64,000 bases of DNA from Phyllobacterium sophorae. Lineage in GTDB: Bacteria; Pseudomonadota; Alphaproteobacteria; Rhizobiales; Rhizobiaceae. Positions 1 through 8,121 of this stretch are shown in pieces (the stretch's first letter is position 1; every line of letters begins with the position of its first letter). Location of the stretch: assembly GCF_003010965.1 (NCBI RefSeq), contig NZ_PGGM01000018.1:62001-126000 (forward strand), read 5' to 3'. Below the pieces are notes generated by a model. The model was given only the letters and a program-made list of their open reading frames with translations. It had not been told where the DNA came from and made no database searches. The position numbers and the translations under genes are program-made.

Positions 1-251
1 AGATGGCGGATGTAACGTCCTTTGGCGCTGAGAAGACAACCGGCGAGGCCGCGCGCACGGGAATATGCAACCCAGCAATCGTTGTCGTCTTCAACAATTT
101 AAGCCAGGTTTTGAGCGGGTTTCGTAGGCAGAAGCAGCAGGCACCGAGCGAACAGGTGCATCAGGGTGGTGGCCTCCCTGACCCGGCAAGGGCCTTGCTT
201 ATGAAACTGGAGGTGAACTATGCGGTATTTGCCGTTTAGCCTCACTCTGAC
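1..251. other. No confident gene
   Basis: An open frame on the plus strand (3-239) has no recognisable domain and no convincing ribosome binding site. A good Shine-Dalgarno (GGAGGTGA) precedes an ATG at 220, but that frame encodes only 28 arginine-rich residues and runs antisense to the small RNA at 252-347. Neither is called. The stretch may be the end of something that begins outside the window. Confidence 0.4.
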
Positions 252-295
252 AATGAAAAGAACCCGGACGAGTTGGTCGCTCAGCTTCCGGGTTC
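252..295 (-). terminator. Rho-independent terminator of small RNA copy 1
   Basis: A 9-bp perfect stem (260-268 with 287-295) is followed on the minus strand by TTTTCATT. The loop is 18 nt. Confidence 0.75.
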
Positions 296-347
296 AATTC
301 AACTAGTCAGAAACCGAGGGGCGGGCGGAAGCTCGCTCCTCACTCCA
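252..347 (-). ncRNA. Small RNA, copy 1 of a two-member family
   Basis: Read on the minus strand, a sigma70-like promoter is followed by a hairpin (316-341), a single-stranded linker, and a Rho-independent terminator (stem GAACCCGGA/TCCGGGTTC, then TTTTCATT). The same architecture recurs at 9262-9352. The stems are conserved, the terminator loops have diverged, and one stem pair is G-C here and A-U there. This compensatory change supports a structured RNA. Transcript ends are estimated from the promoter and terminator. The size and the CCCCTC-type pyrimidine run resemble small trans-acting RNAs of rhizobia such as the alpha-r families, but I cannot assign the family. Confidence 0.72.
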
Positions 348-353
348 ATAAGA

Positions 354-381
354 AATATAACACTTTTCCCGCTGTTTCCAA
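354..381 (-). promoter_or_regulatory. Promoter of small RNA copy 1
   Basis: On the minus strand TTGGAA (376-381) and TATATT (354-359) are separated by 16 bp. The same two boxes with the same 16-bp spacing occur in copy 2, although the spacer sequence differs. Confidence 0.65.
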
Positions 382-425
382 GCCGTATCAAATTCGACTT
401 TTGATGCATAAACGTGGACCCGATT

Positions 426-872
426 TCACAAAACCTTCTTCAGGCTATTCAAGAGGCGGTCGTGCTCGCCGTCGTCGAGCAGATGTTCAAGCTCCCCGTG
501 CGTGCTCCTCCATATCGGCGTGACTTCCGAGAGCACGCGCATGCCTTCCGGCGTCAGTGCCAGCAGCCGGCTGCGCTTGTCCGCGGGATCGGGTGTAACC
601 ATCACCAGGCCACGGCGCTCCAACGGCTTGAGTGCGGCGGTCAGTGTAGTGCGATCCATTGCCAATAAATGGGCTACGGAGCTAAGATTGGGAGGTTTCG
701 GCCGGTTGAGCGACATGAGCAGTGAAAACTGGCCATTGGTCAGATCGAAGGGCCGCATTGCATCGTCGAATCGTCGCGCCAGCGCCCGAGCAGCCCGCTG
801 GACTGCCAGGCACATACAGCTGTCGCGGACATGTATGGTCGTTTCGTAGGGTACTGAGATCGGCTTTGACAT
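426..872 (-). CDS. MarR-family transcriptional regulator
   Basis: This 148-residue protein has the MarR winged-helix layout. A recognition helix region (MDRTTLTAALKPLERRGLV) lies at about residues 72-90, followed by the DPADKRSR wing at 95-102. MarR proteins are homodimeric repressors released by small phenolic or oxidising ligands. Cys19 and Cys21 lie close together near the N-terminus, so redox sensing is possible but is only inference. The gene is divergent from the VOC-protein gene at 963. An 18-bp perfect palindrome just upstream of its start is the probable operator for both genes. Confidence 0.85.
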   Translation of the reverse strand: MSKPISVPYETTIHVRDSCMCLAVQRAARALARRFDDAMRPFDLTNGQFSLLMSLNRPKPPNLSSVAHLLAMDRTTLTAALKPLERRGLVMVTPDPADKRSRLLALTPEGMRVLSEVTPIWRSTHGELEHLLDDGEHDRLLNSLKKVL

Positions 873-880
873 GGCCTATA

Positions 881-898
881 TATGTTGATATCAACATA
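881..898. promoter_or_regulatory. Palindromic operator, probable MarR site
   Basis: TATGTTGATATCAACATA is a perfect 18-bp palindrome in the 90-bp divergent intergenic region, 8 bp upstream of the marR start codon. Its length and position fit a MarR dimer site controlling both marR and the VOC gene. Confidence 0.7.
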
Positions 899-962
899 AT
901 TGTCAACATTCAATCACGTGTGTTCGTTACAGTCCGGGTAATCATGAAAAGGAGGAGCCATC

Positions 963-1730
963 ATGACCAATCGCGGCAATTTCATTTGGTATGAACTGAT
1001 GAGCAGTGACGCGCAAGCGGCTGAAAGCTTTTATTCCAACGTGGTGGGTTGGGGCACGCAGGACTCCGGCGTTCCGAACATGAAATATACCTTGCTGACG
1101 GTTGATAGTAAGCCTGTCGCCGGGATGATGACCACACCCGAAGGCTGCAATACCGGCGTGGAGTCGATGTGGTCGGGCTATGTCATGGTCGATGATGTCG
1201 ATCAGTACGCGAAACGCGTCAAAGATGCCGGGGGCAAAGTGTCCGTCGAACCGCAGGATATTCCCAATGTGGGCCGGTTTTCCGTCGTGGCCGATCCGCA
1301 AGGCGCGCCGTTCACCTTGTTCAAGCCCTCCATGGACGAACGCGGTGATTTCCCCACCCCTCCGACTGCCGGTACGATTGGCTGGCACGAATTGATGACC
1401 AGTGATTGGAAGAGCGCGTTCGAATTCTACTCTGGCCTGTTTGGCTGGACCAAAGGCGATGCGATGGACATGGGCCCGATGGGAACCTATCAGATTGTCG
1501 AGCGTGACGGCCAGATGTTCGGCGCGATGATGAACGATCCGGAGCCCGGGGCGTCACCAGTCTGGCGCTATTATATCTGTGTGGATGATATTACGTCCGC
1601 TGAAAGCCGGCTTAAAGCCAAGGGCGGGCAAGTGCTCTTTGGTCCAGAGGAAGTGCCGGGCGGACAGTGGATATTGCACGCCAAGGATCCGCAGGGTGTC
1701 TTTTTCGCCCTGGTTGGCAATCGCGCATGA
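963..1730 (+). CDS. Two-domain VOC (glyoxalase/bleomycin resistance-like) protein
   Basis: The 255-residue protein contains two vicinal-oxygen-chelate units, at about residues 6-117 and 130-252. Each opens with a WYEL/WHEL motif and an ESFYSN/FEFYSG helix and closes with a PQG(A/V)xFxL strand. Such proteins bind metals or small hydrophobic compounds. Members include glyoxalases, antibiotic-binding proteins and unannotated enzymes, and the substrate here is unknown. AAGGAGGAG precedes the ATG closely. Its likely regulator is the divergent MarR. Confidence 0.85.
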   Translation: MTNRGNFIWYELMSSDAQAAESFYSNVVGWGTQDSGVPNMKYTLLTVDSKPVAGMMTTPEGCNTGVESMWSGYVMVDDVDQYAKRVKDAGGKVSVEPQDIPNVGRFSVVADPQGAPFTLFKPSMDERGDFPTPPTAGTIGWHELMTSDWKSAFEFYSGLFGWTKGDAMDMGPMGTYQIVERDGQMFGAMMNDPEPGASPVWRYYICVDDITSAESRLKAKGGQVLFGPEEVPGGQWILHAKDPQGVFFALVGNRA

Positions 1731-1754
1731 TCCGTATCTGCTAACGAGACAGTT

Positions 1755-1775
1755 ACAGCCTCGGTATGAGGCTGT
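1755..1775. terminator. Hairpin between convergent genes
   Basis: ACAGCCTC and GAGGCTGT form a perfect 8-bp stem with a 5-nt loop between the VOC gene and the end of amn. No clear U-tract follows, so termination activity is uncertain. Confidence 0.45.
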
Positions 1776-1778
1776 GAC

Positions 1779-3287
1779 TCATTGGAACGCCATCTCGAAA
1801 AAGCTGCGCAATTTGCGCGAGTGCAGCTTTTCGGGTGGCATTTCAGCCAGTTTCTCCAGCGCCCGGATACCAATCTTCAGGTGCTGCGCTACCTGGCGCT
1901 TGTAGAATTCCGTCGCCATGCCCGGCAGCTTCAATTCCCCGTGCAGGGGCTTGTCGGAAACACAAAGCAGCGTTCCGTAAGGTACGCGAAAGCGGAACCC
2001 GTTGGCGGCAATGGTCGCCGACTCCATGTCGAGCGCGATGGCACGCGATTGCGAGAGCCGCTTTACTGGTCCGCGCTGATCGCGCAATTCCCAGTTGCGG
2101 TTGTCGATTGTCGCGACCGTGCCCGTGCGCATGATACGCTTCAGGTCATAGCCTTCGAGCCCGGTAATCTCCGCCACGGCCTGCTCGAGCGCCACCTGCA
2201 CTTCGGCCAGCGCCGGTATCGGCACCCAGACTGGCAGGTCATCGTCAAGCACGTGATCCTCGCGCACATAGGCATGGGCGAGCACATAATCGCCAAGAGC
2301 CTGCGTATTGCGCAGCCCGGCGCAGTGCCCGAGCATCAGCCATGCATGCGGCCGCAGCACGGCAATATGGTCGGTGATCGTCTTGGCGTTGGAAGGACCC
2401 ACGCCGATGTTGACCATGGTGATGCCGGAGCCATCGCTGCGTACAAGATGGTAGGCCGGCATTTGTGGCAGCCGGCCCAAGGGTACGCCTGAGGACGGCC
2501 CTTCACCGCCGGCTTCCGTCACCAGGTTGCCCGGTTCAATGAATCGCTCATAGCCGCCGCCGCCCGCGGCCATCAGTTTGCGGGCGAGGGCACAGAACTC
2601 GTCGATGTAGAACTGATAGTTGGTAAAGAGCACATAGTTCTGGAAATGCATCGGGCGTGTCGCCGTATAGTGCGAGAGCCGGTGCAGTGAATAATCGACG
2701 CGCTGTGCGGTAAAGGGCGACAACGGCATGATGCTGTCGATGTCGTCGGTCTCATATTCCCCATTGACGATCCGGTCGTCGGTGGCCGCGAGGTCCGGCA
2801 CATCGAACAGATCGCGCAAGGGACGTGTAAATGCGTCCGCGACGGAGGATTCCACGTGGGTGCCTTCAAGGAAGGCGAAGTGGATAGGGATTGGCGTCGT
2901 CGATTCCTGAACCGTCACCGGATGGCCATGGTTGCGGATCAGCAGGCGTATCTGTTCTTCGAGATAATGGTCGAACAGGTCAGGCCGCGTGATCGTCGCT
3001 GAATATTGGCCGGGCGATGATACATGGCCAAACGCCAGGCGCGAATCGATTTGCGCATAGCTTGATGTGGAAAGCCGCACCTCTGGATAGAAGGCGCGAA
3101 AATGCATGGTGTCCCTGGCCTCGCCCTTGGCCACTTTGTCGAATGCATCGCGCAAGAACTGCGTATTGCGCTCATAAAGCGCACTCAATGCTTCGACAGC
3201 AGCTTTCGCGTCTGTAAATTCTTCGGGCTCAACATGGCGCGGCATGCTGATGGTGACAGGTTTCTTGGTTCCGATTCGCTTGTCCAT
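1779..3287 (-). CDS. amn: AMP nucleosidase
   Basis: The 502-residue product is collinear with AMP nucleosidase (about 484 residues in E. coli), a cytosolic enzyme that hydrolyses AMP to adenine and ribose 5-phosphate. An Amn-specific N-terminal domain is followed by a nucleoside-phosphorylase-like catalytic domain. The latter carries the GVGPSNAKTITDH and ALDMESATIAANG segments (about residues 284-296 and 420-432). The enzyme normally adjusts adenylate pools. The start at 3287 has a modest GGGAAG upstream. It is apparently monocistronic, and a small membrane-protein gene lies immediately upstream. Confidence 0.95.
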   Translation of the reverse strand: MDKRIGTKKPVTISMPRHVEPEEFTDAKAAVEALSALYERNTQFLRDAFDKVAKGEARDTMHFRAFYPEVRLSTSSYAQIDSRLAFGHVSSPGQYSATITRPDLFDHYLEEQIRLLIRNHGHPVTVQESTTPIPIHFAFLEGTHVESSVADAFTRPLRDLFDVPDLAATDDRIVNGEYETDDIDSIMPLSPFTAQRVDYSLHRLSHYTATRPMHFQNYVLFTNYQFYIDEFCALARKLMAAGGGGYERFIEPGNLVTEAGGEGPSSGVPLGRLPQMPAYHLVRSDGSGITMVNIGVGPSNAKTITDHIAVLRPHAWLMLGHCAGLRNTQALGDYVLAHAYVREDHVLDDDLPVWVPIPALAEVQVALEQAVAEITGLEGYDLKRIMRTGTVATIDNRNWELRDQRGPVKRLSQSRAIALDMESATIAANGFRFRVPYGTLLCVSDKPLHGELKLPGMATEFYKRQVAQHLKIGIRALEKLAEMPPEKLHSRKLRSFFEMAFQ

Positions 3288-3334
3288 CTTCCCAATATAG
3301 TGACATCACGTGACACTTGAAAAGGAGACAAAGC

Positions 3335-3499
3335 TCAAACTCTTTGCAGCGCGACGAGCAGAACGAGGCCGATGCCTCCGTTGGAGGGCGAGCGGCTCTC
3401 ATAGCTTGCGGCAAATGCTACGACCGGACCTACGAGAATGGCCGAGAAAATAAGCGCCCGCAGGAATAGCAGGGATAGATTTGTTGCCGTTCGTACCAT
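3335..3499 (-). CDS. Small membrane or exported protein (54 residues)
   Basis: An ATG at 3499 preceded by a strong GAGGGGG ribosome binding site opens a 54-residue frame ending at TGA 3335-3337. Residues about 9-30 form one hydrophobic helix ending PVVAFAAS, which could be a signal peptide or membrane anchor. The rest (SYESRSPSNGGIGLVLLVAL) contains a second short hydrophobic patch. I recognise no family. The ribosome binding site and the hydrophobic pattern are the only support. Confidence 0.45.
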   Translation of the reverse strand: MVRTATNLSLLFLRALIFSAILVGPVVAFAASYESRSPSNGGIGLVLLVALQRV

Positions 3500-3696
3500 G
3501 ACCCCCTCGCTTTCCTTGCCAGAGATTTGTTCTGTTCTGTTGCTGGGACACTAGATGCGGCGGGCTGAACGAAAGCTGAGGTACCCGTTCATCCAGCGTT
3601 CAACAAGAATTGGGAATTCCGAACCCGAACCTTGAGATCGGCATGCGGAGACCTATGTTCAGCCGTGATATCCCCCAAGATTTCATGGAGACGCTC

Positions 3697-4398
3697 ATGA
3701 CGACCCAGACAAAGCCGATCGAACTTCACTACTGGCCAACGCCCAATGGCTGGAAAATTTCCATCATGCTGGAGGAACTTGGCGTTCCCTATGAGTTGAA
3801 GCTGGTCAATATCGGCAGGGGCGAACAGTTTGAGCCATCATTCCTGAAGATCGCTCCCAATAATCGCATGCCCGCCATCGTCGATCCGGAAGGTCCGGAT
3901 GGACAGCCGATTTCGGTATTCGAATCCGGTGCGATCCTGCAATATCTTGGCCGGAAGTTCGGCAAATTCTATCCGCAGGATGAGCGCACGCGCGTTCAGG
4001 TCGAGGAATGGCTGTTCTGGCAGGTCGGCGGCTTGGGGCCGATGGCCGGTCAGGCCCATCATTTCCGCCAATATGCGCCGGAGAAGATCGAATATGGCAT
4101 CAACCGCTACACCAATGAGGTCAACCGTCTCTACGGTGTGATGAACCGCCGCCTCGAGAGTCTCGAATATCTGGCCGGTCGTTATTCCATCGCTGACATG
4201 GCTTCCTATGGCTGGGTGATTTCCCATGCCAATCAGGGGCAGGATCTGAGTGATTTCCCCAATCTGAAGCGCTGGTTTGAAGCCATTGGCGCACGCCCTG
4301 CCGTTCAGCGCGGCGTGGAGGTCGGCAAGGCGGAACGCATCAATCTCGCCAATGACGAAGAAGCCAAGAGGATCCTCTTCGGCCAGCGGGCGCGCTGA
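3697..4398 (+). CDS. Glutathione S-transferase, YfcG/Ure2-like
   Basis: The 233-residue product begins MTTQTKPIELHYWPTPNGWK. It has the thioredoxin-like N-terminal domain with ESGAILQYL (the glutathione-binding ES turn) and an all-helical C-terminal domain including SIADMASYGW. TPNGWKI is typical of YfcG/YghU-type nu-class enzymes, which reduce disulfides with glutathione. I chose the ATG at 3697 because GGAG lies 6 bp upstream and the homologous region begins here. An in-frame upstream ATG at 3685 has a weaker context. Confidence 0.88.
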   Translation: MTTQTKPIELHYWPTPNGWKISIMLEELGVPYELKLVNIGRGEQFEPSFLKIAPNNRMPAIVDPEGPDGQPISVFESGAILQYLGRKFGKFYPQDERTRVQVEEWLFWQVGGLGPMAGQAHHFRQYAPEKIEYGINRYTNEVNRLYGVMNRRLESLEYLAGRYSIADMASYGWVISHANQGQDLSDFPNLKRWFEAIGARPAVQRGVEVGKAERINLANDEEAKRILFGQRAR

Positions 4399-4416
4399 GA
4401 TTCGGAATGCTTGAAA

Positions 4417-4443
4417 CTCGTGCGCAAAGTTACTGCGCACGAG
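4417..4443. terminator. Bidirectional hairpin terminator
   Basis: CTCGTGCGCA and TGCGCACGAG form a perfect 10-bp stem with a 7-nt loop between the convergent GST gene and chrA. On the minus strand it is followed by TTTCAAG. Confidence 0.7.
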
Positions 4444-4447
4444 GCCT

Positions 4448-5857
4448 TTACGCCAATCCGATCCCCATGTGCCAGACAATGCCGGCGAGGGATGCAGCCA
4501 GCAACACCGGGATCATGCCGGCCTTGAACCAGAAGATGGCGACGACGGCGGCAAGCGTCAGCAGGAACGATGGCAGGTTGATCGAGGACAGGACCGGAAT
4601 ATCCAGCGTAATCCCATATGCTTGCCAACGGATGACCTCACCAAATATCACGTGGAGAGCGAACCATACCGCGAGGTTCATGATCACCCCGACGACTGCC
4701 GCGGTGATTGCCGACATTGCACCCGTCAGGGCCCGGTTGTTGCGAAGACCCTCGATGAAGGGCGCACCGAGGAATATCCAAAGGAAGCACGGCATGAAGG
4801 TAACCCAGGTCGTCAGGATGGAGGCAAGCGTCGCTGCCATCAATGGGGACAGCGTTCCAGGATCGCGAAATGCCCCCATGAAACCGACGAACTGCACCAC
4901 CATGATCAAGGGGCCGGGTGTCGTCTCCGCCATGCCAAGCCCGTCGAGCATTTCACCAGGCTGCAGCCATCCGTAGTTCTGGACGGCTTGCTGTGCCACG
5001 TAGGAAAGCACGGCATAGGCGCCGCCGAACGTCACCATTGCCATCTTGCTGAAGAAGATGCCGATCTGGCTGAACACGCTGTCCGGTCCCATGGTGACGA
5101 CGATTGCTGCGACAGGGGCCAGCCAAAGCAAGAGGAAGATCGCCGATACTTTCAGCGACCAGGTGAGGTTGGGCCGCGCATGGGCCGGCGCTGCTTCGCC
5201 GAGCGCCGAGTCCCGATCGGCGAGCCCGGCGCCCGCATTGCCATGGCCGCCGCCTACCTGGAACAGGGGTGAACCCGCTTTCCCGCCCGCATACCCAATG
5301 ATGGCCGCCGTCAAGATGATTAGCGGAAACGGCATATGGAAAGCGAAGATGGCAAGGAAAGCCGACACGGCTATGAGCACCATGATTTTGTTCTTGAGTG
5401 CGCGCTTGCCGATTCTTGCGACCGCTTGCAGAACGACCGCTAGAACGGCAGCTTTCAGCCCGAAAAACAAACCCTCTACGACCCCGACATTTCCGAAAAT
5501 GACATAGAGATAGCTGAGGGCAAGGATCGAAAGGAAGCCCGGAAGCACGAACAGGGCCCCCGCGACGAGGCCGCCCTTTGTCTTGTGCAGGAGCCATCCG
5601 ATATAGATGGCCAGCTGCTGTGCCTCCGGCCCCGGGAGCAGCATGCAATAGTTCAGCGCATGCAGGAACCTGTTCTCGCCGATCCAGCGTTTCTCGTCGA
5701 CAAGGATGCGGTGCATGACCGCGATCTGCCCGGCCGGGCCGCCGAAACTCAGCGAGGCGATGCGCACCCAGACGCCCACGGCCTCGCCAAAGGAAATCCC
5801 GTGACCATCGCGGACTACAGGCGCTTCTGCGACTTCGTTGCTCGCAATATCGGACAC
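4448..5857 (-). CDS. chrA: Chromate efflux transporter ChrA
   Basis: This is a polytopic inner-membrane protein of 469 residues from the GTG at 5857, with two homologous CHR halves. The first half contains SFGGPAGQIAVMH and LPGPEAQQLAIY, the second VTFGGAYAVLSYVAQ and ETTPGPLIM. ChrA extrudes chromate and confers resistance. I chose GTG 5857 because it lies one base past the chrB stop and GGAG sits 6 bp upstream. A longer frame opens at 5935 inside chrB but has no ribosome binding site. It is transcribed and probably translationally coupled with chrB. Confidence 0.92.
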   Translation of the reverse strand: MSDIASNEVAEAPVVRDGHGISFGEAVGVWVRIASLSFGGPAGQIAVMHRILVDEKRWIGENRFLHALNYCMLLPGPEAQQLAIYIGWLLHKTKGGLVAGALFVLPGFLSILALSYLYVIFGNVGVVEGLFFGLKAAVLAVVLQAVARIGKRALKNKIMVLIAVSAFLAIFAFHMPFPLIILTAAIIGYAGGKAGSPLFQVGGGHGNAGAGLADRDSALGEAAPAHARPNLTWSLKVSAIFLLLWLAPVAAIVVTMGPDSVFSQIGIFFSKMAMVTFGGAYAVLSYVAQQAVQNYGWLQPGEMLDGLGMAETTPGPLIMVVQFVGFMGAFRDPGTLSPLMAATLASILTTWVTFMPCFLWIFLGAPFIEGLRNNRALTGAMSAITAAVVGVIMNLAVWFALHVIFGEVIRWQAYGITLDIPVLSSINLPSFLLTLAAVVAIFWFKAGMIPVLLAASLAGIVWHMGIGLA

Positions 5858-5858
5858 G

Positions 5859-6677
5859 TTACGCTCCGGGCTTTCGATTGGGCCAGTTGTGTGTCTCGTC
5901 CGTAGCATCGCGGCACCATCGGTAGAATGCGTCATACAGCGTCAGGCCGGCTTCGAGTTGTTCGAGATCGTCCGCGAACATGCGTGACAGGCCGAGAGAC
6001 GCCGCAAGCAATCCGGGCGCTTCGGGGGCGAGGTCGGGCCGGGCGGTGTCCGCGCCGCGCACGATGGTGGCAAGCCTCGACAGCGGTTCGCTGGTCAGGC
6101 CGAATTCTTCGATCATCACGTCGAATGTACAGAGTTCGTCCCGATGGCTCCAGAATACATCCTCGATATCGAAGGGTGCGGCATTGAACCGGTCTGCCAC
6201 TGCTTCCACCTCCGCAGGCGTCACGTACAGGAAGACCGCATCCGGATCGACGAAGCGGCGGATCAGCCAAGGACAGGCAATCCTGTCGATTTTCGGCCGT
6301 GCACGGGTCACCCAGACCGTTCGTCCCTTCTGATCCAGCGCAGGCAGGCGCGACACCGGGACCGCGGGAAGACCCGCCGTGATCCAGGTTTCATAACCTC
6401 CGCCGAGCGTTTCCGCAGGCACGCCATTGTAACGCAGCAGGGCCGCCGTTCCCTCGCTCAGTTTCTTGCCTTGCTGGCAGATGATGACTGCCCGCTTGCC
6501 CGCAAGCTCATGAACCCAGGATCCGGCGTCCCTGTGGGAGCGCCTGCGCGAGCCGGGAATCAAGCGCTGATCCAAGGCAAAATCCTCGTCGATGCGAACA
6601 TCGATGAGTACGGGGCTGCTCGGGGTTCCGATCAACCGTGCCAATTTGTCGTGAGAAATAGTCGTGGTCGAAGACAT
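5859..6677 (-). CDS. chrB: Rhodanese-ChrB fusion, chromate resistance protein
   Basis: The 272-residue product starts MSSTTTISHDKLARLI, with GGAGGGA just upstream. Residues about 8-105 are a rhodanese domain with the active-site loop CQQGKK. Residues 125-270 are the ChrB C-terminal domain (VTRARPKIDRIACPWLIRRF, then FDVMIEEFGL). ChrB proteins regulate or support ChrA-mediated chromate resistance. The rhodanese fusion is a known architecture, but its sulfur-transfer role in chromate resistance is inferred. It overlaps nothing and is followed by chrA after one base. Confidence 0.88.
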   Translation of the reverse strand: MSSTTTISHDKLARLIGTPSSPVLIDVRIDEDFALDQRLIPGSRRRSHRDAGSWVHELAGKRAVIICQQGKKLSEGTAALLRYNGVPAETLGGGYETWITAGLPAVPVSRLPALDQKGRTVWVTRARPKIDRIACPWLIRRFVDPDAVFLYVTPAEVEAVADRFNAAPFDIEDVFWSHRDELCTFDVMIEEFGLTSEPLSRLATIVRGADTARPDLAPEAPGLLAASLGLSRMFADDLEQLEAGLTLYDAFYRWCRDATDETHNWPNRKPGA

Positions 6678-6731
6678 TTCGCGTCCCTCCGTCAATTCGG
6701 TTTTTCTGGACGCGATACTTGGGCATGACGC

Positions 6732-6759
6732 CTCGTGGGGAGATCGCAATCCCCATGAG
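6732..6759. promoter_or_regulatory. Inverted repeat upstream of chrB
   Basis: CTCGTGGGGA (6732-6741) and TCCCCATGAG (6750-6759) form a 10-bp inverted repeat with one mismatch, 55 bp upstream of the chrB start. It may be an operator or a leader hairpin of the chrBA operon. Confidence 0.4.
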
Positions 6760-6773
6760 CATAAGATTGGCAT

Positions 6774-7700
6774 GAAAAGGAATTATGTCAAGCAAACCGT
6801 CATCGTGGATTTTCCGGATTTTGATCCAATGCCGGTATTGCCATGCGGAAATCGACGGTACCCCGGTCAACTCGCCGTATGGAACCGCAACCACCGACTC
6901 CCGGCCGCAAGGCGTCCGGAGGTCAACTTGCAAACCCGTTGAGACGTCTGGAGCGGTTGCACTCAAATTCTGCCGGAAAGAACCCGGTGCAAGGTCAAGG
7001 GATTTGGCAAGGTCGATGCCCTTCCATCTTCCTGGCCGAAGCCGGATGGATTTGGCCCGAGTTTCACCCTGCCCACTGAATTGTCCGCAATTCTGCGAAA
7101 TGCGGATATTTCGGCCAGCCAGCTTGTCGGTTGGCCAGGCAACCAACGGCAGGATTTCCGGCTGGCGGCCGACCACTTTGCCGGGCGGGTTTGGACGATG
7201 GAAAGGCATCGGCCTCGCCACCTTCCGCGTGCCTTGTCTCGCCATTCGGGAAACAGAACTGAATGAATAGGAGTGCAAACCACTCCAGTAAAAAGGGCAG
7301 CCATGGTGGGAATTCCATGACTGCCTGTTTTTTTGCCCATAACCAGCGAAGGATCTGTTCGGGCCATTTGGTCCTGCATTTGCCTGGCCAAGGCAATAGA
7401 GGTCTCGGCCAATTCTCAGGAAAGAAAAACAATTGGGCGTTTTCCATTCCTGACCCCCCGGGAACGACATGTCAGGCTTTGCATGCAGGGAGGGTACGCA
7501 CACAAACGACTGGTTTACCTCAAGTACGCAACATCGGCAGGATAAAAGCTTTCAATATTTCGGCATTTCAAAAAATGAGTTCACGCTGAAAGCCAAAACA
7601 TAGGGGAAAGTGCCAGTTCTCGCAATTAGACCTTAGTCTAATCGATTGAATTTACGTTTTCGCGATCCGTTTGCACGGTTGGGTAAATCCGCTTGAGCAT
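6774..7700. other. Gene-less, hairpin-rich intergenic region
   Basis: No protein gene is recognised across about 0.9 kb between chrB and the GFA-family gene. Long open frames on both strands have no ribosome binding site or domain. The sequence is full of inverted repeats. Examples are 7014-7027 against 7197-7210 (GATGCCCTTCCATC and GATGGAAAGGCATC), GGAGTG/CACTCC at 7270-7286, and TTAGAC/GTCTAA near 7627-7642. A terminator lies at 7296-7334. It may be a mosaic of intergenic repeats or may encode a noncoding RNA. Confidence 0.5.
7296..7334. terminator. Strong, apparently bidirectional terminator
   Basis: GGCAG-C-CATGG pairs with CCATG-A-CTGCC (7296-7325). On the plus strand TGTTTTTTT follows, and on the minus strand CTTTTT follows. 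No gene on either strand ends here. Confidence 0.7.
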
Positions 7701-8102
7701 CTATAAATGCCGAACTTCGGCCGGTCTGTTCTCCCAATGATCATGCCTCCCATCCTGATATTCGACCGGAGCCGCAAGCAACGCCTCGGGTGTCAGGTCA
7801 TCCAGGCAGGCTAGATTGATCGCGTAGAATACGCCCGTATCCTCCATCTCCCCGCGGCCAAACGGCTTGACGCCGCATGTTTGGCAAAAGAAATGAGCGA
7901 TGGTTCTTCCACCGAACCGGTATTCGATCAGTTGATCAATTCCAGCGGTCATTCGCAGTGCTTCGCCGCCAATGAAGGCTTTCCAAAAGCGGCCCTTTGT
8001 ACACGATGAACAGTTGCACTTGCTTGTGCCTTGATCGAGGTCAATATCCGCCTCGAATTTGATAGCACCGCAATGACAACTGCCGTGATAGGTCTTGTTC
8101 AC
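7701..8102 (-). CDS. GFA/CENP-V family zinc-binding protein
   Basis: The 133-residue product has the GFA zinc fold, with CHCGAI near the N-terminus, then CNCSSCTKG, then FFCQTCGVKPF. It belongs to the family named after glutathione-dependent formaldehyde-activating enzyme. Most members have no proven reaction, so the substrate is unknown. GTG 8102 is preferred because GGAGGAG lies 5 bp upstream. The longer TTG start at 8114 would swallow that site. Two tandem palindromic operators sit immediately upstream. Confidence 0.85.
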   Translation of the reverse strand: MNKTYHGSCHCGAIKFEADIDLDQGTSKCNCSSCTKGRFWKAFIGGEALRMTAGIDQLIEYRFGGRTIAHFFCQTCGVKPFGRGEMEDTGVFYAINLACLDDLTPEALLAAPVEYQDGRHDHWENRPAEVRHL

Positions 8103-8121
8103 GCGCTCCTCCAACTTTGAA

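Noticed and set aside
3-239. Open frame of 78 residues on the plus strand at the window start
   Set aside because: It has no ribosome binding site, no recognisable motif and no homologous pattern. It is probably a chance frame in GC-rich DNA.
4469-5272. Plus-strand frame of 267 residues opposite chrA
   Set aside because: It is antisense to the conserved transporter, with histidine/arginine-rich translation typical of a shadow.
6508-7503. Long minus-strand frame (331 residues) upstream of chrB
   Set aside because: It runs across the terminator and many hairpins, overlaps the chrB N-terminus in another frame, has no domain and no ribosome binding site.
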